Source: Frigoriglobus tundricola (GTDB lineage Bacteria; Planctomycetota; Planctomycetia; Gemmatales; Gemmataceae). Taken from it: 64,000 bases of DNA. The notes under the pieces are model-generated. The model was not told the DNA's origin. It searched no databases and was given only the letters and a program-made list of their open reading frames with translations. Numbering within the stretch: the stretch's first letter is position 1; the number at the start of each line of letters is the position of its first letter. The DNA lies in assembly GCF_013128195.2 (NCBI RefSeq), contig NZ_CP053452.2:2232001-2296000 (forward strand), in the 5' to 3' direction. Made by a program: the position numbers and the translations under genes. Shown here one piece after another: positions 42,327 to 51,169 of this stretch.

Positions 42327-44399
42327 GTGGTTCGTTGCGCGCGACTGTCGCCGACCCGCGTGGACGAAAGAACTAGCGTCAGGCTCGACACGACCATCAG
42401 CACCGCCGCCACAACCGGGTGCAGCACGCCGCTGGCAGCGAGCGCCATGCCCACCAGGTTGTAACACACCGCGCGGCGCAGGTTCCGGCGCACGGCCCGC
42501 ACCGCGTCGCGGCTCAACTCGACCGCCCAGGGGAGCACGCGGAGGTCGCCGTGGTACAGCGTGACCGCGGCCGCGGTCACCGCGAGGTCGGTGCCGCTCG
42601 CCAGCGCCACGCCCCGTGCGCCGCCGCGAGGGCCGACGCGTCGTTGATCCCGTCCCCCACGTACAGCGGCTTCGCCCCGGCGGCCTTCGCCGCTTCCACC
42701 GCGGCCCGCTTGTCGTCCGGCAGCAGGCCGCCACGCGCCGACGGCAGCCCGAGCGCTCGGCCCGGCCGATGGCGTCGCCCGTCAGCACCTCCACCGGAAG
42801 GCCGAGGGCGTCGAATCGGGCCAGCGCCTCGGAAGAGGAATCGCGCAGGCGCTCCGCGACCGTCGCCACCGCCGCGAGTTCGCCATCGACGGCGACGTAC
42901 ACGACGCGCGCGCCGGGCGCGGGGGGCGTAAGCCCCCCGTTCGGAATACCGGGAACGAATTCGCGCGTGCCGATTTTGATCTCCTGCCGCGCCCCGCTCG
43001 CCTCCGTCAGTTCGGCCAGCACACCGCAACCGGGCACCGCGGTGAGAGCCGTCACACGGGGTTCGGAGCCCGGCGCGAACGGCCGCGGCAGGTCCGCGAA
43101 CGGCTTCGCGATCGGGTGGGGGCTCTCCGCTTGTACCAGCGAGAGCCAGCCGAGGAGCGTGGCGCGATCGGCCCCGGCGCCGGTCGTCTCGATGTCCACG
43201 AGCGCGAAGCGGTCTTCGGTGAGCGTGCCGGTCTTGTCGAACATCACGCGGTCCACCGCCGCCAGGCGCTCGATCAGATCGCCCGAGCGGACGATCACCC
43301 CGCGCTCCGCGAGGCGCCCGAGCGCCGACCAGATCACGACCGGCGTCGCGAGCCCGATCACGCACGGGCACGCGACCAGCAGCACCGACATGGCGTTGAA
43401 CAACCCGGCCTCCCACCCCGCGGCCGTGAGGAGCGTCCAGTACGCGAACGTGCTCAGCGCGGTGGCCACGACGAGCGGGAGGAACCACTGGCCGAGTTGA
43501 TCGGCGCGGGCTTGCAGCGAGAGCGGCGACTCGCGCGCCGCCTCCACGGCGGCCAGGAGCCGGTCCACCTGGCGGTCGGTGCCGTCCGCGGTGGCGGTGA
43601 TCCGAAACGCCGCGTCGCAACTCGCGGACCCGGCCAGGACGCGGTCCCCCGGTCGGCGCACCACCGCAAACGGTTCGCCGCTGACGACGGCCTCGGAGAC
43701 GAACCCGACGCCGTCGCGGACCACGCCGTCCACCGCGATCAGCTCGCCCGGGTGGACGGACACCAGATCACCCCGGCGCACGTCGGCCACCGGCACCGTG
43801 CGCGTGTCCCCGGTCACGTCCACGAGCCGGCACCGGCCGAGCCGGTCGCCCCACGCGCGCGACACGGCCAGCGCCACAGCGCGGGAGCGGGCGCCGATCA
43901 GCTTGCCGAGCGTGTAAACGACGAGCAGGACCGACACGACCTCGAAGTAGATCTTCCCGCGGCCGGTGAGGTGCGCTTGCAGCGACGCCGCGAGCGCGCC
44001 GCCCATGGTGAGGAGGAACAGCGCCTCGATCGTGAGCCGGCCGCGGCGGAGTTCGGTCCACGCGGTCCGGACGAGCGGGCCGCCGAGCAGCAGCATGACG
44101 AGCACGGTGCCCGCGAAGATGCACCACTGCGTCAGCTCGCGGGCCGCGGGCGGAACGTCGTCGTGCAGGTTGAGCGCGAGCCCGAAAATCATCGACTGAC
44201 CGACGACGAGGACCCCGATGCCGAGCCGCACGCCGGTCCCACCGAGCCTCCCGTTATCGGTGCCCGACGTGGAACACCCGCCCGTCTCGCACGCCAGTTC
44301 ACCCCGTTCGAGGCACCCGAAACAGCAGTACACCGCGCCGCGGCGGCCGGCGTGCCCGCCCCCGGTAATCGGCCCGTTGCAGTGTGCGCAGGTGGACAT
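42327..44399 (-). CDS. CcoI/CopA-like heavy-metal P-type ATPase with two frameshifts
   Basis: From ATG 44399 the first ~42 residues form the Cys-rich metal-binding domain of CcoI-like ATPases (CAHCNGPITGGG, YCCFGC), followed by eight helices. Signature motifs are complete: SVLLVACPCVIGLATP (CPC metal site), the phosphorylated Asp in FDKTGTLTEDR, VVSGEPFAV and YVGDGINDASAL. Two single-base losses interrupt the frame: near 42756 (GAGGCGCTC expected) and in the C4 run 42612-42615. Corrected, the product continues LASGTDLAVTAAAVTLY and membrane helices 7-8. It lies at the end of the act-cco operon, so it probably supplies copper to the cbb3-like oxidase, and may be a damaged gene. Confidence 0.85.
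42921..42938. repeat. GGGGGGC-GTAA-GCCCCCC palindrome inside the ATPase gene
   Basis: The same 18-base core as the ends of the MITE at 42148-42326. On the coding strand it reads in frame as NGGLTPPA without breaking the ATPase. Confidence 0.85.
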
Positions 44400-44517
44400 G
44401 GTGAAGCGTCGGGCGAGTGTGTTGCGCCGCGCGGCGGCGAAGCCCGGAACGTAAACGCGATGAGAGGCCGCGCCCGTGTTGTCGGTCGCGGTCGAGCCGG
44501 AGCGCGGATGGCGCGAC

Positions 44518-44580
44518 CTGGGACCGCGGGCGTCTCGCCCGCTCTTGGCGAAGAAGCGGGCGAGACGCCCGCGGTCCCAG
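44518..44580. repeat. 26-base inverted repeat (ctgggaccgcgggcgtctcg...)
   Basis: Arms 44518-44543 and 44555-44580 are exactly complementary, with an 11-base loop. It sits between the cytochrome c gene and the P-type ATPase and may act as a terminator or processing signal in the operon. Confidence 0.9.
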
Positions 44581-44616
44581 GGACCAGCCACACATTCCGT
44601 CGCGCCGCTCGGTGTG

Positions 44617-45483
44617 CTACTTCTTCGGCGCGGCGGCGGAGGTGCCGGTGTCCGAATAGGTCAGCGGCAGTTTGAGCAGCTCGTCGTGGTTCACGGGCTG
44701 GGTGCCGTTCGGCTTGCGGGCGCCTTCCTTCGTGCGGGCCGCCTTCACCTCGTCGGCCGTGATCGTCGGCTTGGCGTTCTCCGGGTCGGCCTTGTTGCCC
44801 CAACTGTTGCGCACGTACGTCAGCACGCCCGCGATCTCGTGGTCCTTCAGCACGTTGCCCTGCTGGGGCATCACCGCACCGTTGTACGTGCGGCCCTTGA
44901 CCGGGATCGGCCCGTTCAGGCCGTACAGCAGGATGCGGCTCAGCCGCGCCGCGGACGCCTGGTCGCCGGCCACCCACTCGGAGCCGTCCAGCGGCGGGAT
45001 GTTCTGCGCCGGCTGCCCCTTGCCCTCCGGCCCGTGGCACGAGGCGCAGATGGTCTGGTACTTCTGCTCGCCGATCCGCTTGAGGTCGTCCACGGTGCGC
45101 GGGTTCGGTTCGACCACCGGCCCGGCCGGCGGGGGCACGTCCTTCAGGTCGGCGCGGTCGTACACGTCGCGGCGGAAGTCGGCGGAGTTGGCGCCGATGT
45201 AGTAGCCGCCCCAGGCGAGCAGCCCGCCGCACACCACCGCCACCCAGAACGGCACCGGCTCGAACCCGTCCCGCGGCTCGGCGTGCTCGCGCATGAGCAT
45301 CTGGTGCATGCCCTGCACCGAGTCCGACCCGCCCGCGCCGGGCTCGTCGCCCCGCTCGTCGCCGGTGGTGTCGTCTCCCGCGGCGGTGAGCATCACCGGG
45401 TCGTTCATCTGGGTCATGAGCGCGCGGTGCATGTCCGTCACGGACTCCACCCCGGGCGCCGCGTCGCGGTTCGGCTCACTCAT
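44617..45483 (-). CDS. Membrane-anchored mono-heme cytochrome c
   Basis: 288 residues from ATG 45483. The cytoplasmic N-terminus has two copies of a motif, ESVTDMHRALMTQM and DSVQGMHQMLMREH, then one membrane helix (FWVAVVCGGLLAWGGYYIGA), and a periplasmic cytochrome c domain with CASCH (TICASCHGPEGKG) and an axial Met in GAVMPQQGNVL. It starts inside the ccoO stop (ATGA overlap). Probable electron carrier to the CcoN/CcoO oxidase, taking the place of the di-heme CcoP. Only one CxxCH is present. Confidence 0.85.
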   Translation of the reverse strand: MSEPNRDAAPGVESVTDMHRALMTQMNDPVMLTAAGDDTTGDERGDEPGAGGSDSVQGMHQMLMREHAEPRDGFEPVPFWVAVVCGGLLAWGGYYIGANSADFRRDVYDRADLKDVPPPAGPVVEPNPRTVDDLKRIGEQKYQTICASCHGPEGKGQPAQNIPPLDGSEWVAGDQASAARLSRILLYGLNGPIPVKGRTYNGAVMPQQGNVLKDHEIAGVLTYVRNSWGNKADPENAKPTITADEVKAARTKEGARKPNGTQPVNHDELLKLPLTYSDTGTSAAAPKK

Positions 45484-46286
45484 TCTTTCGCCTCCGGCAG
45501 CGGCACTTCGGCCTTGCGCAGCGCGAGCAGGTAGGCGACGAGCGCGTCCCCGTCGGCGTTCGGAACCACCTGGTACTCTTCTTCGGGCGTGGTGAGCCAG
45601 AAGTCGAGCAGGCGCTTCTTGCCCTCGGCCGTCTTGATGTCGATCGCCTCGGCCTGACCGGCGAGGATCGTGTCGCCGCGCTCCTTGAGGACCGCGTCCC
45701 ACTCCGCGGCGGACGGGCGCCAGCGGTAGCCCGGGTCCACTGTCCACTCGCGGGCCAGCCCCAGTGCCTTGTCGCTCCGGGCGCCGACCACCCGCTCGCG
45801 GGTGTAGAAGAACGCGAACGACGGCATCACGCTCCAGGCGTTCGCGGACCGCGGGTTGAACATGTGCGTGTGGTGCCACGCCTCGGACGGGTTGCGGACG
45901 CCGATGTTGGCGAGGTCCGGCCCGGTCCGCATGGTGCCGAGCATCGTGGGGTTGTCGTAGATGTAGTCGCGCGACACCGTGCGGCGCTGGCCCCAGCTCC
46001 GCTTGATGTCCGCGCCGGTCTTCTGCTCGCCGGTGGCGTCCCACCAGTTACCGAACCGCGCGCTCCGCACCTGCTGGCTGTGGCAGTACATGCACCCGTT
46101 GTTCTGGTACACCTTCTTGCCGGCCAGCGCCTTGCCCTGGAGCGGGCGCGGGTACGGCTCGTCGCCGTCGTCCTTCTTGTACGGCTGCTCGTCCCGGAGC
46201 TGCCAAAAGGGCAACAGAATGAGCCCCAGCCAGCTCGACGAGAACGTGAGCAGCGCGCCCAGGAAGATCACCATCCCGCGGTCCAT
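45480..46286 (-). CDS. ccoO: cbb3-type oxidase subunit II-like cytochrome c
   Basis: 268 residues from ATG 46286: one membrane helix (MVIFLGALLTFSSSWLGLIL), then a heme c site in NNGCMYCHSQQVR, typical of CcoO including the QQVR that follows. GTMRTGPDLANIGVR and HTHMFNPRS (a heme-ligand Met) are also as in the family. It should deliver electrons from soluble or membrane cytochromes to CcoN. It lies directly after ccoN. Confidence 0.88.
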   Translation of the reverse strand: MDRGMVIFLGALLTFSSSWLGLILLPFWQLRDEQPYKKDDGDEPYPRPLQGKALAGKKVYQNNGCMYCHSQQVRSARFGNWWDATGEQKTGADIKRSWGQRRTVSRDYIYDNPTMLGTMRTGPDLANIGVRNPSEAWHHTHMFNPRSANAWSVMPSFAFFYTRERVVGARSDKALGLAREWTVDPGYRWRPSAAEWDAVLKERGDTILAGQAEAIDIKTAEGKKRLLDFWLTTPEEEYQVVPNADGDALVAYLLALRKAEVPLPEAKE

Positions 46287-46391
46287 GACGAATGCTCCGA
46301 GGTCCGAACCCGGCCCTGCCTTCGGTGCGGTGCGGTCGGCCGAACGGGAACCGCTCGCGGGGCGAGCGGACCACACTGCGAACAATCAGCC

Positions 46392-47879
46392 TCAGCTCGC
46401 CGCCACCGCCTCGTGCGTGGGCGCGGCGGGCTGCACCGGCTCGACGAAGAACGTCGGCCCGCCGGCCCGCTTCTTGCCCCACCCGCCGAGGTTCATCACG
46501 AACGACGCGGCGAACGCCAGGTGCCCGACGGTCAAGAGGACGCCCGCGACCGACCGCGTGAACAGGTGCGGCCGGAGGTAGTCGACGATCTTGCCGAACG
46601 GCACGTCGGGGTTGTTCAGCATCCGGCCCTGCCACCAGCCGCCGATGGACAGCGCCGCGAAGTACGTCGTGATGCCGACCGCGGCGCACCAGAAGTGGAC
46701 GCGGATCAGCACCGGGCTGGCCCACTCCCGGCCGGTGAGCCGCGGGATCATGTAGTAGAACAGGCCGAAGTAGATCATCGTCACGAACCCGTACGCGCCC
46801 AGGTGCGCGTGCGCCACCGTGTAATGGGTGAAGTGCGTCACCTCGCTGAAGTCCTTCAGCGCCTCGAACGAGCCCTGCAAGCTGACCGCGGTGTACGCGA
46901 TGGCCCCGAACACGGTGAACCGCAGCGCCGGGCTGTACCGGAGCCGGTGGAAGTGCCCCCGCATCGTCATGTGGTGGTTGATCGCCACCGCCAGCACGGG
47001 GATGATCATCATCATGCTGCCCACGGTGCTGGCGCTCGCCAGCCAGCCGGGGATCGGCCCGCCGATCAGGTGGTGCATCCCGGCCCACGAGTAGAACAGG
47101 GCCAGCGACCAGAACCCGATGATGCTCAGGTAGTAGCTGTGGACCGGGCGGCCGATGATCTTCGGGATCAGGTAGTACGCGCTCCCCACGGCGGCCGGGG
47201 TGAACCACAGGCCCAGGACGTTGTGCCCGAACCACCAGTTCACGATGGGCTGCACCACGCCGGTCGCGGGGCTCCAGAAGATCATGAACTGGGCGACCAG
47301 GTACAGCCACGGGAACCAGAACACCGCCCCCATGATGTACCACTGGGACACGTACACGTGCGACTCGCGGCGGCGGCGGAACACCGCGACCGTCCACGCG
47401 GACACGATGCCCAGCGCCGCGACGAAGAACGGGGCCGCGTAGGGGGGCGCGTCCAGCCACTCCACCGATTGCGCGTCCCCGAAGATGATGCCGAACACCG
47501 CGAGGAACACGCCCACGTTCCACAGCGCGCACGAGACGTGCAGCAGCTTCGGGTAGACCAGCTCCGCGCGCGAGAGCCGGCACATGAGCCACAGGATGGC
47601 GGCCACCGTGGCGAGCGACGACCACCCGATGCCCACCGCCTGGAGGTGCGCCATCCGCACGCGGCCGAAGGTGAGTTCCGCGCTGCCGGTGAGGAAGTAC
47701 GGGCTGTGGAGCTTGACCGAGGCGAGGAGGGCGAGGACCGAGCCGACCAGCAGCCAGGCCACCGCGCTCGCCGCGAACGCCACCACCGGCGCGCGGCACG
47801 ACGCGTCGATGGCGGCGCGCTCGGCCGCCGATTTCTCGCGGTCCCGTGGGGAGAGTTGAGGGGCGGTCGGCGCTACCAT
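46392..47879 (-). CDS. ccoN: cbb3-type cytochrome c oxidase subunit I
   Basis: 495 residues, about 12 helices. Metal ligands are visible as AHLQAVGIG, WFGHNVLGLWFTPAAVGSAY (Cu-B His and the following helix), YSWAGMHHLIGGP (His-His of Cu-B), and THYTVAHAHLGAYGFVTM (heme ligands). No K-channel Tyr of the aa3 type, which fits a cbb3-type oxidase. It reduces oxygen to water in the cytoplasmic membrane and pumps protons. It is followed by ccoO and preceded by ccoS. Confidence 0.93.
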   Translation of the reverse strand: MVAPTAPQLSPRDREKSAAERAAIDASCRAPVVAFAASAVAWLLVGSVLALLASVKLHSPYFLTGSAELTFGRVRMAHLQAVGIGWSSLATVAAILWLMCRLSRAELVYPKLLHVSCALWNVGVFLAVFGIIFGDAQSVEWLDAPPYAAPFFVAALGIVSAWTVAVFRRRRESHVYVSQWYIMGAVFWFPWLYLVAQFMIFWSPATGVVQPIVNWWFGHNVLGLWFTPAAVGSAYYLIPKIIGRPVHSYYLSIIGFWSLALFYSWAGMHHLIGGPIPGWLASASTVGSMMMIIPVLAVAINHHMTMRGHFHRLRYSPALRFTVFGAIAYTAVSLQGSFEALKDFSEVTHFTHYTVAHAHLGAYGFVTMIYFGLFYYMIPRLTGREWASPVLIRVHFWCAAVGITTYFAALSIGGWWQGRMLNNPDVPFGKIVDYLRPHLFTRSVAGVLLTVGHLAFAASFVMNLGGWGKKRAGGPTFFVEPVQPAAPTHEAVAAS

Positions 47880-47948
47880 TGTCGCGGGCTCCTGTCGGCT
47901 CGTCGGTTCGGCCCCCGGGGCGGTGCCCCGGGCTCGGGACGCGCGGGC

Positions 47949-48212
47949 TCACCGCCCGCCCGACGCGGGCACCCCGGAGGGGTGCGGGTCCTCGGCCCGG
48001 GGCACCGCCCCGGGCTCGTGCGGGGCGCCCGGAAATTCGTCCGTCGGTTCGCCGACCGGCTCGTCGGGGCCGAAGATCGATTTCGACCCCTGGTCGAAGT
48101 TCTCGAACTGCCCGGCGCGGAACGCCCAGCCGAGGGCGAGCACGGCCGCCCCGCCGAACAGCACGAGCGACCCGGCGATGTTGACGAACAGCGCGACATC
48201 GACGGCGGTCAT
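47949..48212 (-). CDS. ccoS: cbb3-type oxidase assembly protein
   Basis: 87 residues: one helix (VNIAGSLVLFGGAAVLALGWAF) followed by RAGQFENFDQGSKSIFGPDE, a near-perfect match to the CcoS signature (GQFDDL.. like). The last 35 residues are Pro/Gly/Ala-rich, coded partly by a palindromic repeat (cccggggcaccgccccggg). CcoS is needed to insert heme b into CcoN. It overlaps the previous gene by 4 bases. Confidence 0.85.
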   Translation of the reverse strand: MTAVDVALFVNIAGSLVLFGGAAVLALGWAFRAGQFENFDQGSKSIFGPDEPVGEPTDEFPGAPHEPGAVPRAEDPHPSGVPASGGR

Positions 48213-48616
48213 GGCTTCTTCCCCGTGTCGCCTTTCGGCTCGTCCTTTTTGGGCGGGGCCGGGGCCGGGGCCACCGGTTCCGGCGTGGGAAACGGCAGCG
48301 TGGCGCTCGGCCCCTTCAGCTTGGACACCAGTGCGTCGCGGGCCTCGCGCTGCGACATCTTCGCACCGACGCCGTTGAGCGCGGCCTCGTTCCGCGCCCG
48401 CACCTCGTCGAGCTTCGCGCCGGCGCTCACCGCCGGCTCGCCCTTCGCGTCGGGGGCATCCGCCTTCGGCACGTCCAGCCCGTTCGGCGACCGGTACGCG
48501 ATCACGACCAGCCCGAGAAACACGAACAGTGTAGCGAGCGTCGCGGCCACCGTCACGAACGGGAACCCCTGCGGCTGGTCGGGCGCGTTCGCGTTGTCGA
48601 TATTGGGATCGGTCAT
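48209..48616 (-). CDS. Small single-helix membrane protein of unknown function
   Basis: 135 residues: a short polar N-terminus (MTDPNIDNANAPDQPQG), one helix (TVAATLATLFVFLGLVVIAY), then a polar Ala/Pro/Lys/Asp-rich domain with KGPSATLPFPTPEPVAPAPA. I see no family. In the operon it lies between actF and ccoS (overlapping the latter), so it may be a complex-assembly or linker subunit. Confidence 0.7.
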   Translation of the reverse strand: MTDPNIDNANAPDQPQGFPFVTVAATLATLFVFLGLVVIAYRSPNGLDVPKADAPDAKGEPAVSAGAKLDEVRARNEAALNGVGAKMSQREARDALVSKLKGPSATLPFPTPEPVAPAPAPPKKDEPKGDTGKKP

Positions 48617-48634
48617 TTCGCTTTAGTGGACCGA

Positions 48635-48704
48635 GGGCCGTGGGCCGTTAGAAAACAAGACGCATCGGGACATCACGCTCCGGGTTTCTAACGGCCCACG
48701 GCCC
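48635..48704. repeat. 20-base inverted repeat between actF and next gene
   Basis: gggccgtgggccgttagaaa (48635-48654) is exactly complementary to 48685-48704, around a 30-base centre. It lies inside the operon, so it would be transcribed as a hairpin. Confidence 0.9.
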
Positions 48705-48716
48705 ACGGCCCGCTCC

Positions 48717-49994
48717 TCAGGGGGTCTCGTTGTCGTACCCGATCGTCTCGTTCAGCCGGGCGTCGCGGATCGGGATCAGCGGCGCCCGCAGGAAGCCCCA
48801 CCCGGCCGACGCGATCAGCACGCCGAACATGAACACCGGGGCCGCGATGTCGAGCCAGTGCGGGTGAATCGTGTCCGGGTGCAGCACGGGCATGATCTGC
48901 CAGTACAGGTCGTAGGCGTGCATCACCAGCACCCACGTGCAGATCACCGCGAGCCACTTGGGACTGCGCTTGTGCGCCCGCGGCAGCAGCATGAAAAACG
49001 GCACGACGAAGTACAGGACCGGGAGCAGGATCGACATCGGGTACCAGCCGCCGTTGCGGCGCAGCAGGTAGAACTGCGTCTCCTCCGGCATGTTGCCGTA
49101 CCAGATCAGGAAGTACTGCGCGAACGCGATGTACGCCCAGAACACCGTGAACCCGAACATGATCTTCGCCACGTCGTGCAGGTGCTCCACCGTGATCGTC
49201 CGCCGCAGGTGCCCCGCGGAGCGGAGGGCCAGGATGATCAGCACGCACGTCGCCAGCGACCCGCGGATGCCGCCCACCCAGAAGTACACGCCGTAGATCG
49301 TGCTGAACCACGTGTACTGGAGGCTCATCAGCATGTCGAACGCGAAGAACGTGGCCGTCAGGCCGAGCAGGGCGACGCCGGACGGCGCCCACCACTGCAT
49401 CTTCTGCGTGAGCGCCCGCCCGCCCTCCGCGTCCTGTCTCAGGGACCAGCGCCGCATGACGACCGAGTACCCGATCCACACGGCGAAGTAGCACACGAGC
49501 CGCGCGAGGAAGAACGGCGTGGCGAAGTACAGGTGCTTCACGTGCCACAGGTGCTTCACGTGCTCTTCGGTCGGCTCCGGGGCGTGGACGAAGTCGTACC
49601 ACGCGTACAGGTGCCCGCCGAAGGTGCCCAGAAGCACCGGCACGAACAGCACCGCGAGCGGCAGAATGGCCCGGCTCATGTTCTCGAACACGCGGCGCAG
49701 CCCGACCGACCAGCCGGCGTCGGCGACGTGGTGGATGAGCGTCCAGAACAGCGCGCCGAGGGCGATGTCGAGGGCGAACACGTACCCGAACAGGTACGAG
49801 TAGTAGAACTGCTTGGGCGCCACGAACGCCCCGACGACCAGCAGCGCGCCCGTGGCGAGGAGCGCCCCGACCAACATGCGTGTGCCGCCGGCCACCGCGT
49901 CGGCGCCGAGCGGCGCGACGCTCTCCGGCAGCCCGGCCGGGTAGGTCAGTGGCGGGTGGCCGCCGGTGTCGTCGATCGCGCTCGCGGTACTCAT
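48717..49994 (-). CDS. actF: Alternative complex III subunit ActF
   Basis: 425 residues with ten helices. Hallmarks are FYYSYLFGYVFALDIALGA, WWAPSGVALLGLTATFFAFDML and FWAYIAFAQYFLIWYGNMP, as in ActF, an ActC-like (NrfD) paralogue that anchors the quinol:cytochrome c reductase. Acts in the membrane with ActC. It is the last act gene, after actE. Confidence 0.88.
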   Translation of the reverse strand: MSTASAIDDTGGHPPLTYPAGLPESVAPLGADAVAGGTRMLVGALLATGALLVVGAFVAPKQFYYSYLFGYVFALDIALGALFWTLIHHVADAGWSVGLRRVFENMSRAILPLAVLFVPVLLGTFGGHLYAWYDFVHAPEPTEEHVKHLWHVKHLYFATPFFLARLVCYFAVWIGYSVVMRRWSLRQDAEGGRALTQKMQWWAPSGVALLGLTATFFAFDMLMSLQYTWFSTIYGVYFWVGGIRGSLATCVLIILALRSAGHLRRTITVEHLHDVAKIMFGFTVFWAYIAFAQYFLIWYGNMPEETQFYLLRRNGGWYPMSILLPVLYFVVPFFMLLPRAHKRSPKWLAVICTWVLVMHAYDLYWQIMPVLHPDTIHPHWLDIAAPVFMFGVLIASAGWGFLRAPLIPIRDARLNETIGYDNETP

Positions 49995-50004
49995 CGGGTT
50001 CTCG

Positions 50005-50089
50005 AAAGTAGGCGACTCGCTCCGCGAGTCGCGCCCTCAGTTCTGGGGGTCGGTATCTGGTGTCACGCGCGGAGCGCGTGACCTACTTT
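50005..50089. repeat. Palindromic element, copy 2; supplies actE stop codon
   Basis: 85 bases with the same ends (aaagtagg, cctacttt) and similar arms (ctcgctccgcgagtcgcgccctc) as 23543-23626, but the inner right arm is changed (gtcacgcgcggagcgcgtgac). Its outer end provides the TAG that stops actE at 50083-50085. Confidence 0.85.
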
Positions 50090-50961
50090 TTGTCCACCAG
50101 CGGGTTCCCGTACGCGAACTGCAACTCCCGCAGATACGCGACGATCGCCCACCGGTCCAGCACGTCCTTGATCTGGTGCCCGTAGCCGGGCATCTGGCGC
50201 ACCCCGTTCGTCACCACGTTGAACAACTGGCCGTCCGGTTGGGCCTGGATCTCGGGCGTCAGGGTGTTCGCCGGCGCCACGCTCAGCCCGTAGGCGCCGA
50301 CGATGCCGTACGCCACCTCGCCGCCGCCGCCGCGCCCGCTCTGCCCGTGGCACACCGCACAGTTGCGGTTGAACTGCACCTGCCCGCGCTTCAGCAGCGC
50401 CTCCCACCCGCCGGCCTTCTCCACGGCGAGCGGCGGAACGTGGTTCACCCAGTAGCCCTCGCCCGTCAGCTTCCCGCCCTCCCACTTCGGCTTGGCGGGG
50501 AACTCCACCCCCTCCCGCGTCTCCTTCGCGTCGGCGTTGGCGATGCCGAAATAGTACCGCTTGTCGGCCTTCAGGAAGTTCGGGTTCGGGGCGTCGTGGT
50601 GGCCCGCATCGGCCGCGTAGTCGGTGCCGTCGAACGGCACGGTATCGGCCGGCGGGAGGCGGTTGCTGCGGCCGTCCGCGAAGTACCGGCTCTGCCCCTG
50701 GCTCGTGTACTTGCCCTGGTACTTCATGTCGAGAAATATGTGCCAGGGCCGGTTGTCGCTCTTCTGCCCGCGGAAGCCGAGCGTGAGGACCGCAAGGGCG
50801 AACACCCCGAACAGCGCGGTGAACATGAAGAGGTACGACATGACGCGCCCGCGTTTGCCCCACCACGCCGCGAACAGCGTGGCGCCGAGCAGGAGCAGGG
50901 CGGTACCGAGGACCGCGGCGATCACCGCGTTCATCAGCACGTTCGTGTCGATCGCGTACAT
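50083..50961 (-). CDS. actE: Alternative complex III cytochrome c subunit ActE
   Basis: 292 residues. Two N-terminal helices are followed by a large periplasmic domain and one heme site in FNRNCAVCHGQSGRGGG, with an axial Met in RQMPGYG. ActE is the mono-heme subunit that passes electrons out of the complex. It lies between the actC-actD fusion and actF; the final Lys-Lys and stop come from the palindromic element. Confidence 0.88.
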   Translation of the reverse strand: MYAIDTNVLMNAVIAAVLGTALLLLGATLFAAWWGKRGRVMSYLFMFTALFGVFALAVLTLGFRGQKSDNRPWHIFLDMKYQGKYTSQGQSRYFADGRSNRLPPADTVPFDGTDYAADAGHHDAPNPNFLKADKRYYFGIANADAKETREGVEFPAKPKWEGGKLTGEGYWVNHVPPLAVEKAGGWEALLKRGQVQFNRNCAVCHGQSGRGGGGEVAYGIVGAYGLSVAPANTLTPEIQAQPDGQLFNVVTNGVRQMPGYGHQIKDVLDRWAIVAYLRELQFAYGNPLVDKK

Positions 50962-51169
50962 GAGAGCCGCCCTTTGCCTCTTGTCTTGGCCCGCTCCCCT
51001 ACCGGGAGCGGTGAACCCCTCCTGACGCGGGAGGGGTGGCGGCGCTTCGCCGCCGGGTGAGGGGAGCCGAGCCCCAAAAGATCGCCTCGCGTCGTTCTCG
51101 TTGCTCAGCGCCCCCTCACCCGGCTCGCCGAGCCTCGCCCCCTCTCCCGCGAGGGGAGAGGGCCGAGAA
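50962..51169. repeat. Intergenic palindrome cluster upstream of actE
   Basis: The 208 bases between the actC-actD and actE genes hold several stems: cgctcccctaccgggagcg (50991-51009), gccgggtgagggg pairing with cccctcacccggc (51052-51064 with 51112-51124), and cctctccc-gcga-ggggagagg (51140-51160). The outer sequence matches the ends of the MITE-like element at 28847-29025. Confidence 0.75.

Noticed and set aside
45864..48626. A 920-codon plus-strand open frame
   Set aside because: It runs opposite ccoO, ccoN and ccoS and has random composition.
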